A stretch of 64,000 nucleotides of DNA, taken from positions 1 to 64,000 of the forward strand of contig JBNKJP010000069.1 of assembly GCA_050291245.1 (NCBI GenBank), in the 5' to 3' direction. The position numbers and the translations under genes were made by a program. The notes under the pieces were generated by a model, which saw nothing but the letters and a program-made list of their open reading frames with translations, was not told where the DNA came from and searched no databases. Position 1 is the stretch's first letter. Each line of letters opens with the position of its first letter. This DNA is from Thiodiazotropha sp050291245 (lineage in GTDB: Bacteria; Pseudomonadota; Gammaproteobacteria; Chromatiales; Chromatiaceae). This document shows, piece after piece, positions 17,236 through 25,811 of this stretch.

Positions 17236-17556
17236 ATGGTAAAGGCCATTTATATCGATAGCGACGGGGCCAGTGAAGAGCTGGACGTGCCCGAGGGTTG
17301 GACCTTGATGCAGGCGGCCATTAGCAACGGTCTCGATGGTATCGAAGGGGAGTGCGGCGGCTCTTGCTGCTGCGCTACCTGTCACGTCTATGTGGATGAG
17401 GCCTATCTCGATAAGCTTGAACCCATGAGCGATAACGAAAACGGTCTGCTGGACAACACCGCTTCCGAACGCAAAAACAATAGCCGGTTGGCCTGTCAGA
17501 TCAAGGCCAGCGCGGACCTGGACGGTATTGTCATCCAAACGCCCGAAGCGCAATGA
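17236..17556 (+). CDS. [2Fe-2S] ferredoxin, adrenodoxin/putidaredoxin type
   Basis: Electron carrier of 106 residues for the P450. The cluster ligands are C40, C46, C49 and C87 in the C-x5-C-x2-C-...-C pattern (CGGSCCCATCHVYV, then RLACQI). Two additional cysteines (44, 45) sit inside the loop. The length and the VDEAYLDKLEPMSDNENGLLD segment fit the putidaredoxin group that serves bacterial P450s. AGGAGG lies well before the ATG. The last four bases overlap the start of the reductase gene, so the two are translationally coupled. Confidence 0.92.
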   Translation: MVKAIYIDSDGASEELDVPEGWTLMQAAISNGLDGIEGECGGSCCCATCHVYVDEAYLDKLEPMSDNENGLLDNTASERKNNSRLACQIKASADLDGIVIQTPEAQ

Positions 17557-18794
17557 ACGCTGCGGATGCCCCCATCGTCATTGTCGGCGCCGGTCAAGCT
17601 GGTCTCCAGCTGGCGGAAAGTCTGCGTAAGGAAAAATACCAGGGGGATATTCTCCTCCTCGGTGATGAGGCGTATGCGCCTTACACCCGGCCGCCTTTAT
17701 CAAAGGCCCTGCTGTTAGGGGAAATGACGGTCGAACAGCTTGAACTGCGAAACCCGAATGCTTTGAGCAAAAAGCGTATTGAGCTGCGCCCGAATACCCG
17801 TGTCACGGCGATCGATCGTGCCGCACGGGAGCTGCGATTTCTCGATGGCGGGGTGCAGTCCTATTCCAAACTGGCATTGGCTACCGGGTCGCGTGCCCGT
17901 AGCCTGCCCATCGATGGGATTCAACTGGAAGGGGTGCACGGTCTGCGTACCCTCGATGACGTATTGGCAATCCAGAAACAACTGGATTCGGTGCGTCACC
18001 TGACAGTGATCGGAGGTGGCTTTATCGGTCTGGAAATGGCTGCCGTGGCACGTAAACTGGGCAAGGAGGTCGCTGTGCTCGAGGTCGGTGATCGACTCAT
18101 GGCCCGGGTAGTGGCGCCACCGGTATCGGACTATTTTCTTGATTTGCATCGTCAAAAGGGTGTTGATGTTCGCCTCAATACCCAGGCCAGCGCATTGAAA
18201 GGAAAGGATGGACAGGTGTCCGGCGTGATCATGCAGGATGGAGGGGTTCTGGATACGGATCTGGTGGTGTTGGGTGTGGGTATCATTCCCAACGCTGAAT
18301 TGGCCGATGAAGCCGGATTGGTATGCAATAACGGTATCGTCGTCGACAATTGCGGACGAACCTCTGCCCCCGACATTGTCGCCTGCGGGGACTGCACGGC
18401 TACCCGTACCGATAGCGGTCTGCGTCGCCTGGAGTCGGTGCAAAATGCGGTGGAGCAGGCCAAGGCCGCGGCTGCCGCACTGATGGGGCTGGACAAACCC
18501 TTTAGCGCCGCTCCCTGGTTCTGGTCGGATCAGTACCACATCAAACTGCAGATGGTGGGTGTCTCTGCAGGTTATGAAGAACTGGTGTTACGGGGCTCGG
18601 TTGAGGAGGAGGTATTCTCTTTCTGCTATTTCAAAGACGGTAGATTGATTGCCATCGACAGCGTAAATGCCCCCTCGGACCACATGGCGGGGCGTAAACT
18701 GGTGGGTAATCCGTTGCTTCGTATCACTCCTGAACAGGCGGCTGATACGGGTTTTGAACTTACGAATGCCCTAATGAAAATGGTATCTTATTAA
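17553..18794 (+). CDS. FAD/NADH ferredoxin reductase, putidaredoxin/rhodocoxin reductase type
   Basis: Flavoprotein of 413 residues that passes electrons from NAD(P)H to the ferredoxin. Two dinucleotide-binding folds are visible: IVGAGQAGLQLAE for FAD near residue 9 and IGGGFIGLEMAAVARKLG for NADH in the middle. CGDCTATR before the C-terminal reductase domain (APWFWSDQYHIKLQ) completes the family pattern. Its start overlaps the ferredoxin stop (ATGA). As it is the only such pair in the window, the second P450 at 29177-30358 may draw on it too. Confidence 0.92.
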   Translation: MNAADAPIVIVGAGQAGLQLAESLRKEKYQGDILLLGDEAYAPYTRPPLSKALLLGEMTVEQLELRNPNALSKKRIELRPNTRVTAIDRAARELRFLDGGVQSYSKLALATGSRARSLPIDGIQLEGVHGLRTLDDVLAIQKQLDSVRHLTVIGGGFIGLEMAAVARKLGKEVAVLEVGDRLMARVVAPPVSDYFLDLHRQKGVDVRLNTQASALKGKDGQVSGVIMQDGGVLDTDLVVLGVGIIPNAELADEAGLVCNNGIVVDNCGRTSAPDIVACGDCTATRTDSGLRRLESVQNAVEQAKAAAAALMGLDKPFSAAPWFWSDQYHIKLQMVGVSAGYEELVLRGSVEEEVFSFCYFKDGRLIAIDSVNAPSDHMAGRKLVGNPLLRITPEQAADTGFELTNALMKMVSY

Positions 18795-18828
18795 CGCTAG
18801 TTTTGGAGTTCGAATCGAGCACGTAATC

Positions 18829-19803
18829 TCACATTTCCGCGATTCCAAAGTGACAACGGTACTGTGAAGGGGTGATTCCCAGCTGTTTGATAAACAAGCG
18901 CCGTAAGCGTTCCTCTTGCTCAAAGCCACACATATACGCCACGGATTTAATGGGTTGTTTCGTGGTGCCCAGGAGTTCTCGTGCCTTTTCCAGGCGGATG
19001 TTTTCCAAGTACTTTCCCGGCGTCATTCCGGTTTGTTCGTGAAAACAGCGGGAAAAATGGCGCGGGCTCATGGCCATGAACTCAGCGAGTGAATCGATCT
19101 GCAGTTCAGGTCGTGAGAGATTGCTTAACAGCCAGTCGTGAAGATGTTTGAAGCGATCGCCGGCCTTTCTGCGCAACTCAATGGGGGCGCTGAATTGCGA
19201 TTGGTTGCCCGGGCGACGAAAATACAATACGAGGTATCTTGCGGTTTCAATAGCGATGTCTGCGCCATGATCCCGTTCGATCAATGCCAGCGCAAGATCA
19301 ATGCCAGCGGTAACCCCCGCACTGCTGGAAATATTACCATCCTCGATGTATATGGCGTTTTCACAGAGTTTTACCAATGGGTATTGTCTGGCCATTGTCT
19401 GTACATAACGCCAATGGGTGGTGCACTGTTTTCCATCTAACAAGCCAAGTTTTGCCAGCAAAAATGCTCCCGTGCAAATGGAAACAATACGAGCGGTTTT
19501 CTGTGTTCTGGCGGTGATATAGTTCAAACGCTTGGGATCATTACAAAATCTGTTAGGATCAGCGCCGCCTGGAATTACCAGGTAATCGCTTCGCTCAGCG
19601 TTTTTGCGGGGGCCGTCAGCATATACTGTCAGGCCAGAATCCAGAGTGATAGGACCTGCCGTCTCACCCGTGAAGAGTATCCTGTAACCCTCGGAGGTTC
19701 GTTTGGACCGCAGAAGTCTGGAGGCAACTGAAAACACTTCCAGTGGTCCGGTGATGTCCAGGCTGTTGGCTTCGGAAAAGATAATAAACTCAACGGTTTT
19801 CAT
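18829..19803 (-). CDS. GlxA/FtrA-type AraC regulator with DJ-1/PfpI domain
   Basis: Transcription regulator of 324 residues. Residues about 1-190 form a DJ-1/PfpI-like domain (EANSLDITGPLEVFSVA, VSICTGAFLLAKLGLLDG, CTTHWRY), and the C-terminal 100 residues are an AraC helix-turn-helix pair ending in FEQEERLRRLFIKQLGITPSQYR. The nucleophile-elbow Cys in CTGAF is kept, but the role in this family is ligand sensing. It lies 23 bases behind the DJ-1/PfpI gene in the same direction, so the two form an operon. The inducer is unknown. Confidence 0.88.
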   Translation of the reverse strand: MKTVEFIIFSEANSLDITGPLEVFSVASRLLRSKRTSEGYRILFTGETAGPITLDSGLTVYADGPRKNAERSDYLVIPGGADPNRFCNDPKRLNYITARTQKTARIVSICTGAFLLAKLGLLDGKQCTTHWRYVQTMARQYPLVKLCENAIYIEDGNISSSAGVTAGIDLALALIERDHGADIAIETARYLVLYFRRPGNQSQFSAPIELRRKAGDRFKHLHDWLLSNLSRPELQIDSLAEFMAMSPRHFSRCFHEQTGMTPGKYLENIRLEKARELLGTTKQPIKSVAYMCGFEQEERLRRLFIKQLGITPSQYRCHFGIAEM

Positions 19804-19826
19804 GGTTAGGGGTGTGGAATGTTTTC

Positions 19827-20420
19827 CTAGGTTTCAGCGGTGTAAGGAGGAGCCGGACTATAGTGTAAAATTCTTCTTACTTTTCGAGCGTGTGCCGGGG
19901 CATGAAGTTCTCCGACCAACCACAGCGCCATATCAATACCTGCGGAGACACCCTGAGCGGTTATAATCTTTCCGTCTCGGACATAGCGCATGTCCTCCAT
20001 AACTTCAATCGTTTCATCCTTGCTCAGCTCTCCGATCAGGCTCCAGTGGGTAGTCGCCTTTTTGTTTTTCAATAGCCCCGCTCGCTGTAGTATCAGGGCG
20101 CCGGTACAGACCGCAGTGGTGTATTCCACCTGGCCGGACTGTTGCTGAATCCAGTTGATCGCTCGATTACTCTTGAGTGCGGCACCCAGTTCGTTGGCGC
20201 CCGGTATCAATACGACATCCAGCGCAGGCGCGTTCTCGAATGTGAATTGTGGAATAACCTCCATGCCATTGGCACAAGTGATTGGGGTTGTGGTTTCGGC
20301 AATCGTGACAACACGTCCGCTATTCAGCAGGTGATTGGATATCGCGAATACTTCATAAGGTCCTGTGAAATCGAGGGCGGCCACCTGAGGAAAAAGATAT
20401 ATGCCGTAGGTTGTGCTCAT
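19827..20420 (-). CDS. DJ-1/PfpI-family protein, isonitrile hydratase-like
   Basis: Single-domain 197-residue protein of the class I glutamine amidotransferase-like fold. ALDFTGPYEVFAISNHLL, the nucleophile loop AVCTGALILQRAGLL and ATTHW match isonitrile hydratase InhA-type members, which convert isonitriles to N-substituted formamides. The catalytic Cys is present. It is slightly shorter than InhA. GGGAG upstream supports the ATG at 20420. It is the first gene of an operon with the GlxA-type regulator, and may be a sensor partner rather than an enzyme. Confidence 0.75.
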   Translation of the reverse strand: MSTTYGIYLFPQVAALDFTGPYEVFAISNHLLNSGRVVTIAETTTPITCANGMEVIPQFTFENAPALDVVLIPGANELGAALKSNRAINWIQQQSGQVEYTTAVCTGALILQRAGLLKNKKATTHWSLIGELSKDETIEVMEDMRYVRDGKIITAQGVSAGIDMALWLVGELHAPAHARKVRRILHYSPAPPYTAET

Positions 20421-20507
20421 ATTTGACTCCCGAATGAATGATAGCGTCGATAGATTAGGAGTCTCTTATGGTGGCTACAATGACAAGCAACCCGCATTTT
20501 CTGCCAT

Positions 20508-21494
20508 TCAGAACTCTTCCGTATCGATCTCGCTTTGGGTTGCGGTGTTGTAACGAGCACCAACAACTGACTGCTGGTTGATCAGGTGGTCGAGTGCTTC
20601 CATGAGGGAGGCGTCGAGCGTTACTTCAACCGCACCCAGATTCTCTTCCAGATGGGCGATGGAGGTGGTGCCGGGGATTGGCAGGATGTTGTCGTCCCGG
20701 GTCAGCAGCCAGGCGAGGGCGAGTTGAGCCGGGGTGGCCTTGGCCTCTTTTGCAAGCGCTTGCAGACCATCGACCAGGGGCAGGTTTCGCGCGAAGTTGT
20801 TCGGTGCAAAGCGGGGCATGTTGCAGCGGATGTCTTTCGCTTCCAACCCTGAGACATCCCGCATGGCGCCGGTGAGGAAACCACGGCCCAGCGGGCTGAA
20901 GGCGACAAAGGCGGTGCCGAGTTCACGGCAAGCCTCCAATACGGCGATCTCCGGGTTGCGGGTCCACAGCGAGTACTCGGTCTGCAGGGCGCTGATCGGG
21001 TGTTCCGCATGGGCGCGCCGCAGGGTGTTGGCGGAGACCTCGGAAAGACCCACGCTGAGGACTTTTCCGGCTTCCACCAGACGGGCAATGGCGCCGATGC
21101 TCTCTTCGACAGGAACCTGTTTGTCCCAACGATGCAGGTAGTAGAGATCGATACGGTCGGTACGCAGCCGTTGCAGGGCTTCGTCACAGGTGCGCATGAT
21201 TGTTTCGGGTCGGCCATCGATGACCCGCTTGCCGTCTACACCGGTCATACCGCATTTGCTGGCGAGGAAGATCTTGTCCCGATGGGGTGACAATACCCGG
21301 CCGACCAGGGTTTCGTTGGTGCCAAAGCCATACAGGGCGGCAGTGTCGAAGTGGGTCACCCCCAGTTCCAGGGCGCGCAACAGCAGGGCTTCGGCGGCCT
21401 CGGCAGGGGGGGGAGTGCCGTAGGCGTGGCTCAGGTTCATGCAGCCCAGGCCGATGGGGGGGACTTTGGTTTGGCCGATGTGGCGGGTGTTCAT
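20508..21494 (-). CDS. Aldo/keto reductase
   Basis: NADPH-dependent (beta/alpha)8 oxidoreductase of 328 residues. The catalytic tetrad is visible as DTAALYG (Asp and Tyr), LASKCG (Lys) and YLHRWD (His), and the coenzyme segment IPGTTSIAHLEENLGA lies near the C-terminus. It resembles the YakC/AKR13 group. ACGGAG precedes the ATG. It follows the lig operon on the same strand but is separated from ligC by a 300-base inverted-repeat element, so co-transcription is uncertain. A role in reducing an aromatic aldehyde or ring-cleavage aldehyde is possible. Confidence 0.88.
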   Translation of the reverse strand: MNTRHIGQTKVPPIGLGCMNLSHAYGTPPPAEAAEALLLRALELGVTHFDTAALYGFGTNETLVGRVLSPHRDKIFLASKCGMTGVDGKRVIDGRPETIMRTCDEALQRLRTDRIDLYYLHRWDKQVPVEESIGAIARLVEAGKVLSVGLSEVSANTLRRAHAEHPISALQTEYSLWTRNPEIAVLEACRELGTAFVAFSPLGRGFLTGAMRDVSGLEAKDIRCNMPRFAPNNFARNLPLVDGLQALAKEAKATPAQLALAWLLTRDDNILPIPGTTSIAHLEENLGAVEVTLDASLMEALDHLINQQSVVGARYNTATQSEIDTEEF

Positions 21495-21514
21495 GGTACG
21501 AACTCCGTGGATTA

Positions 21515-21804
21515 GTAGTTTTGAGTTATGAGTTTTTAGTTTTTAGTTGAGGTGTTCGCTTCGCTCACGCTCATTTTTAATCTTTCTCGCCCTTGGGTGG
21601 GTGTTGTAAAAGCATGCCGAGAATCATCTCAAACTGATTTTGGTTGCAGATACAGTCGATTTTGTGCCATATATCGAACGTTTTTACCGAGGCAATTCAT
21701 TCTTTCCACCTTTTGCGACACCCTCCTTTGGGAGAGGGAAGTTAATAGATGTGAGCGAAGCGAACTCCTCAACTAAAAACTCAAAACTTATAACTTAAAA
21801 CTCA
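21515..21804. repeat. Inverted-repeat element of about 290 bases, MITE-like
   Basis: The left end (21515-21568) and the reverse complement of the right end (21751-21804) share about 54 bases with only a few mismatches; each contains TTTTTAGTTGAGG followed by GTTCGCTTCGCTCAC on its strand. About 180 bases lie inside, without a convincing gene. A single right-type arm recurs at about 34445-34498. The element fills the gap between ligC and the aldo/keto reductase. Its right end covers the last ten bases of the ligC frame. Confidence 0.65.
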
Positions 21805-22754
21805 CAAAGTTGTTGTTCGAGATCATGCAGCACTCGATAACAGGGCAACACGCTCGCCACGCTGGCATTCGGTTCCCGTGCTTCGCGGATGGCGGCGAAA
21901 AACTCCCGGTCCTGCAGTTCGATGCCGTTCATGGAGACCGCGACCTGAGAGACGTCGATCGGTTCTTCCCGGCCGTTGACCAGATCGTCGTAGCGGGCGA
22001 TGTAGGTGCCGCTGTCTCCGATGTAGCGGAAGAAGGTGCCCAGCGGGCCGTCATTATTGAATGACAGGGAAAGGGTGCAGATGGCGCCGTTTTCCGCTTT
22101 CAGCTGGATGCTCATGTCCATGGCGATGCCCAACTCGGGATGTTTGGGACCCTGGATGGCATTTGCCTGAACGATGGGGCTGCCGCACTGGTAGGCGAAC
22201 AGGTCTACTGTGTGGGCGGCGTGGTGCCACAGCAGGTGGTCGGTCCAACTGCGGGGTTCGCCCAGGGCGTTCATGTTGGTGCGGCGGAAGAAGTAGGTCT
22301 GTACGTCCATCTGCTGGATGTTGAAATCACCCGCGGTGATGCGGTCGTGGACCCACTGGTGACTCGGGTTGAAGCGGCGGGTATGACCGCACATGGCTAT
22401 CCGGCCGGTCTCCTTTTGCAATGCCACTACGGCTTCGGCGTCGGCCAGGCTGTCGGCCAGGGGAATCTCAACCTGCACATGCTTACCGGCTTTCATGCAC
22501 TGCATGGCCTGGGCCGCGTGCATCTGAGTCGGGGTACAGAGGATCACCGCGTCGACCTCGGGGATCGCCAGTGCCTCCTCCAGCTCGGTGGTGGCATGGG
22601 GTATGGCGTAGCGTTCGGCCACTGCACGGGTCTTTTCCAGTTCCCGACTGATCAGGGAGATCACCTCCACACCGTCGATGTTGTTGATGCCGTCCAGGTG
22701 TTTGATGCCGAAGGCGCCGGCGCCGGCCAGCGCGACTTTGATCTTGTCACTCAT
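21795..22754 (-). CDS. ligC: 4-carboxy-2-hydroxymuconate-6-semialdehyde dehydrogenase LigC
   Basis: NADP-dependent enzyme of the Gfo/Idh/MocA family, 319 residues. It oxidises the hemiacetal form of the ring-cleavage product of protocatechuate to 2-pyrone-4,6-dicarboxylate. The N-terminal Rossmann motif is ALAGAGAFGIKHLDG. The blocks CTPTQMHAAQAM, HVQVEIPLADSLADAEA, GHTRRFNPSHQW, SWTDHLLWHHAAHTVDLFAYQ and SLSFNNDGPLGTFFRYIGDS match the Sphingobium enzyme as I remember it almost word for word. It is the last gene of the lig operon, overlapping ligB by eight bases. Confidence 0.93.
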   Translation of the reverse strand: MSDKIKVALAGAGAFGIKHLDGINNIDGVEVISLISRELEKTRAVAERYAIPHATTELEEALAIPEVDAVILCTPTQMHAAQAMQCMKAGKHVQVEIPLADSLADAEAVVALQKETGRIAMCGHTRRFNPSHQWVHDRITAGDFNIQQMDVQTYFFRRTNMNALGEPRSWTDHLLWHHAAHTVDLFAYQCGSPIVQANAIQGPKHPELGIAMDMSIQLKAENGAICTLSLSFNNDGPLGTFFRYIGDSGTYIARYDDLVNGREEPIDVSQVAVSMNGIELQDREFFAAIREAREPNASVASVLPCYRVLHDLEQQLCEF

Positions 22755-23610
22755 GGTGTTGGTTCTCCAAAATCAGGTGACCCACCGCCGTGTTCGACGC
22801 CGGGACGTGGTAAAAACGGTGTTTGACGAGGGGTTCGGGACCGCCGGCCAGGTCGCTCATCGCGCCCCGGGCGATCAGCCACATGACCAGTTCGATACCT
22901 TCGGAGCCCGCCTCTCGCACATAGTCGATATGGGGCATTCGGGAGAGATCCTCAGGGTCGCTGACCAGCCGGTCCAGGAAGGCGTTGTCCCACTCCCGAT
23001 TGATCAGTCCGGCGCGAGCCCCTTGCAGTTGGTGACTCATGCCGCCGGTGCCCCAGATTTGAACCTTCAACGGTTCATCATAGGATTCCACGGCCTTACG
23101 GATCGCCCGGCCCAATTCAAAGCAGCGCCGTCCCGAAGGGGGCGGATATTGCACCACATTGACCGCAAAGGGTATCACCGGACAGGGCCAGGCTTGCGGT
23201 TGGCCACACATCAGCGAAAGGGGAACGGTCAGACCGTGGTCCACCACCAGTTTGTTGGCGATGGTGAGGTCGAAATCGTCCTGGATCACACTCTGGGCGA
23301 TATGCGCGGCCAGTTGCGGATGACCGATCACTTTGGGAACCGGGCGTGGCCCCCAACCCTCATCGGCGATCTCAAATTCAGCGGCGGTGCCGATAGCGAA
23401 GGTGGGAATCAACTCCAGGCTGAAGGCGCTGGCATGGTCGTTGTAGACCAGGAAGATGACATCCGGGCGGTGCGCTTCCATCCATTGCTGGCTGGGCTCA
23501 TAGCCTTTAAACAGGGGTTGCCAGTAGGGCTCCCGAGTCTTGCCCAGATCGATCGCGGCTCCGATGGCCGGTACATGGGAGGTGTAGACGCTTGCACTGA
23601 TTCGGGCCAT
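22747..23610 (-). CDS. ligB: Protocatechuate 4,5-dioxygenase catalytic subunit LigB
   Basis: Iron(II) extradiol dioxygenase subunit of 287 residues that opens protocatechuate between C4 and C5. The ligands H12 (TSHVPAIGAAI), H59 (YNDHA) and E240 (GIELVMW), and the catalytic H193 (GTGGMSHQLQG), are present. AGGGAGA upstream and the standard N-terminus MARISASVYTSHVPA set the start at 23610, not the longer open frame that runs through ligA. The gene begins one base after the ligA stop and ends inside the start of ligC. The operon context supports protocatechuate as substrate more firmly than for the other LigAB pair. Confidence 0.93.
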   Translation of the reverse strand: MARISASVYTSHVPAIGAAIDLGKTREPYWQPLFKGYEPSQQWMEAHRPDVIFLVYNDHASAFSLELIPTFAIGTAAEFEIADEGWGPRPVPKVIGHPQLAAHIAQSVIQDDFDLTIANKLVVDHGLTVPLSLMCGQPQAWPCPVIPFAVNVVQYPPPSGRRCFELGRAIRKAVESYDEPLKVQIWGTGGMSHQLQGARAGLINREWDNAFLDRLVSDPEDLSRMPHIDYVREAGSEGIELVMWLIARGAMSDLAGGPEPLVKHRFYHVPASNTAVGHLILENQHHE

Positions 23611-23611
23611 G

Positions 23612-24058
23612 TTACGCGTCTCCCTGGGTTTTGCCGGCCTTGCCCTGTGGTTGTCGATGGGGCTGGGCATCCCCTTCTTCGCCGAGGTAGCGGTTCCCCT
23701 CCGGTGAGCGACCACCCTGAAGCATCATATCGCGATACTCCTGTTCGCTCATTCCGGTCATGCTGCCCGCCATCTGTTGAAAGCTCTTGCCGTCGGTGGC
23801 GCCGATACGGGCGAGAAAATAGATGTTGCCCCCCAATTCCATGCAACGGTTGAGATCCCGCTCAATCACCGCCTGTTTCTGGGCTTCGTTCATGGGCCAT
23901 TCATTCAGATAGGCCCGCTCATCAGCTTTAAATCGTTCCCGGTTCTGCGGTCTCATCAGGGAGACGCAGAATTGGTTGAGCCAGTAACCTTTTCGGGACT
24001 GTTCGGCGTCGAAGATGATGGTCCCGGGAATATCCTGATACGGTTTGTCCAATGCCAT
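23612..24058 (-). CDS. ligA: Protocatechuate 4,5-dioxygenase small subunit LigA
   Basis: Small subunit of 148 residues that caps the LigB active site. IPGTIIFDAEQSRKGYWLNQF, NRERFKADERAYLNEW, GGNIYFLARIGATDGKSFQQMAGSMTGM and LQGGRSP follow Sphingobium LigA closely. The C-terminus carries an additional hydrophilic tail (GDAQPHRQPQGKAGKTQGDA) absent from the other LigA in the window. Its ribosome site GAGGAGG lies inside the end of ligI, with one base between the ligI stop and this ATG. Confidence 0.93.
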   Translation of the reverse strand: MALDKPYQDIPGTIIFDAEQSRKGYWLNQFCVSLMRPQNRERFKADERAYLNEWPMNEAQKQAVIERDLNRCMELGGNIYFLARIGATDGKSFQQMAGSMTGMSEQEYRDMMLQGGRSPEGNRYLGEEGDAQPHRQPQGKAGKTQGDA

Positions 24059-24059
24059 C

Positions 24060-24977
24060 TCAGAGTGCCTCCTCGGGCCAGTAGAGGCGCATGGGGTTGT
24101 TCACCAGTAGCTTATGTTGAAGTCCGGCGGTTGGAGCGATATAGGGTATGAAATCGACCAGCAGGCCGTCGTCGGGCATGTGGTTTTTCAGGTTGGGGTG
24201 GGGCCAGTCGGTGCCCCAGAGCACCCGGTCGGGAAAGGTCTCCACCACTCGGCGGGCGAAGGGGGCCACATCCCGGTAGGCGTTTCGCTCACCATCGAGG
24301 GCCTTGGGGCCGGTGATCGAGAGCCGTTCCGGGCAACTGACCTTACTCCAGATGTTGGGGTTCTCGTCCATGAACCTGAGGAACAACTCAAATTCGGGGC
24401 CATCGACCGGCTTGCTCACATCCGGGCGGCCCATATGGTCCACCACAACGACGGTGGGCAGCCCGGTGAAGAAGTCCCACAACTCGGGTAGATCCGGTGC
24501 CTCGAAATAGATCACCACATGCCAGCCCAGTTTGGCGATGCGCGCAGCAATCGCTTCCAGTTCGTCTCTCGGGGTGATGTCCACCAGGCGCTTGACGAAG
24601 TTGAAACGAACCGCCCGTACTCCGGCTTCATGCAGCTGTTGCAGTTCCTCGTCGCTGACCGTGCGGCGTACGGTAGCCACTCCCCTGGCCATGCCATTGG
24701 AGGCACGGCAGGCGTCGGCCATGGCCCGATTGTCGGCGCCGTGGCAGGTGGCCTGTACGATCACATTGCGGCTGAATCCCAGGTGGTCGCGCAGGGCAAT
24801 GAGCTGCGATTTACTCGCATCGCAAGGGGTGTATTTACGCTCCGGGGCGAAAGGGAATTCTGCGCCGGGTCCGAATACGTGACAGTGGGCATCCACCGCT
24901 CCGGGTGGCAGCTTGAAATCGGGTTTGCTGGGGTTGGCGTACCAGTCGAGCCAACCGGGTGTCTTTTTGAATTCCAT
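24060..24977 (-). CDS. ligI: 2-pyrone-4,6-dicarboxylate hydrolase LigI
   Basis: Amidohydrolase-superfamily enzyme of 305 residues that hydrolyses the lactone 2-pyrone-4,6-dicarboxylate to 4-oxalomesaconate. The barrel start GAVDAHCHVFGP, then ATCHGADNRAMADACR, VRFNFVKRL, VVDHMGRPDV and the C-terminal LWGTDWPHPN with its catalytic Asp match LigI. LigI needs no metal, in contrast to most of its superfamily. GAGGTG supports the ATG at 24977. It lies between ligK and ligA in the lig operon; a 111-base gap with a short hairpin separates it from ligK. Confidence 0.93.
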   Translation of the reverse strand: MEFKKTPGWLDWYANPSKPDFKLPPGAVDAHCHVFGPGAEFPFAPERKYTPCDASKSQLIALRDHLGFSRNVIVQATCHGADNRAMADACRASNGMARGVATVRRTVSDEELQQLHEAGVRAVRFNFVKRLVDITPRDELEAIAARIAKLGWHVVIYFEAPDLPELWDFFTGLPTVVVVDHMGRPDVSKPVDGPEFELFLRFMDENPNIWSKVSCPERLSITGPKALDGERNAYRDVAPFARRVVETFPDRVLWGTDWPHPNLKNHMPDDGLLVDFIPYIAPTAGLQHKLLVNNPMRLYWPEEAL

Positions 24978-25034
24978 TACGGCACCTCAGGGGAAATCTG
25001 TTTTGACAGGCAATGTTCGGGTCCGTTTCGGCGC

Positions 25035-25051
25035 AACCGGCAACGCCGGTT
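25035..25051. other. Small hairpin in the ligK-ligI gap
   Basis: AACCGGC pairs perfectly with GCCGGTT around AAC. In the direction of the operon no T-run follows, so termination is unlikely; an effect on mRNA stability is possible. Confidence 0.35.
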
Positions 25052-25088
25052 TTCGGGGTCAACGGGGGGGCATGATCGACCGGGGTAA

Positions 25089-25778
25089 TCAGTCGATGTA
25101 TTTCAGCCCCGCCTTCTCCAGCGGGCCGCGCATGTTGTACATGTCGAGCCCCAGAATACCCGCCGCCAGTTTCTCGCGTTTGACCGCTTCATTGTCTTCC
25201 CGGGCTTGAGCCGCGTCGGCTGCCTGTTGGGCGATGGCGGCAGGCACGACCACCACACCGTCGTCGTCGGCCACCACCACGTCACCCGGATTGACCAGGG
25301 CGCCGGCGCAGACTACGGGAATATTGACCGAACCGAGGGTTGCCTTGATGGTGCCCTTGGCGCTGATCGCCTTGCTCCAGACCGGAAAACCCATCTCGGT
25401 CAGATCCTTTACGTCGCGTACTCCGGCGTCGATGATCAGTCCGCCACACCCCTGGGCACGAAACGAAGTGGCCAGAAGATCACCGAAAAATCCGTCGCTG
25501 CAGGGGGCGCTCAATGCGGCCACCACCAGGTCGCCGGGGCGGATCTGTTCGGCGGCCACATGCATCATCCAGTTGTCGCCGGGGTGGAGCAGTACCGTTA
25601 CCGCGGTACCGCAGAGATGGGCACCGGGATAGATCGGACGCAGGTAGGGTTGCATCAGACCCACGCGACCCATCGCCTCATGGATGGTGGCGCTACCGAA
25701 GCGGGCGAGCTTCTCTACTGCTTTCGGATCGGCCCGTTCGATGTTGCGTTTGACTATACCCAGGTTATTCATGCTCAT
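25089..25778 (-). CDS. ligK: 4-carboxy-4-hydroxy-2-oxoadipate aldolase LigK
   Basis: Class II, divalent-metal aldolase of the RraA-like fold, 229 residues. It splits 4-carboxy-4-hydroxy-2-oxoadipate to pyruvate and oxaloacetate, the last step of the pathway, and also decarboxylates oxaloacetate in known members. The signature GGLIIDAGVRDVKDLTEMGFPVW supplies the Arg/Asp pair that binds substrate and metal; GDLLATSFRAQG and the NPGDVVVADDDGVVVVP block are also typical. The ribosome site is weak. It lies between ligJ and ligI. Confidence 0.93.
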   Translation of the reverse strand: MSMNNLGIVKRNIERADPKAVEKLARFGSATIHEAMGRVGLMQPYLRPIYPGAHLCGTAVTVLLHPGDNWMMHVAAEQIRPGDLVVAALSAPCSDGFFGDLLATSFRAQGCGGLIIDAGVRDVKDLTEMGFPVWSKAISAKGTIKATLGSVNIPVVCAGALVNPGDVVVADDDGVVVVPAAIAQQAADAAQAREDNEAVKREKLAAGILGLDMYNMRGPLEKAGLKYID

Positions 25779-25811
25779 TTTGTTTCTCGTAGTTGTTTTA
25801 TTCGTTGAGGG

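Noticed and set aside
21552..21776. 74-codon frame inside the inverted-repeat element
   Set aside because: Its ends are made of the repeat arms, and the middle has no recognisable domain or ribosome site.
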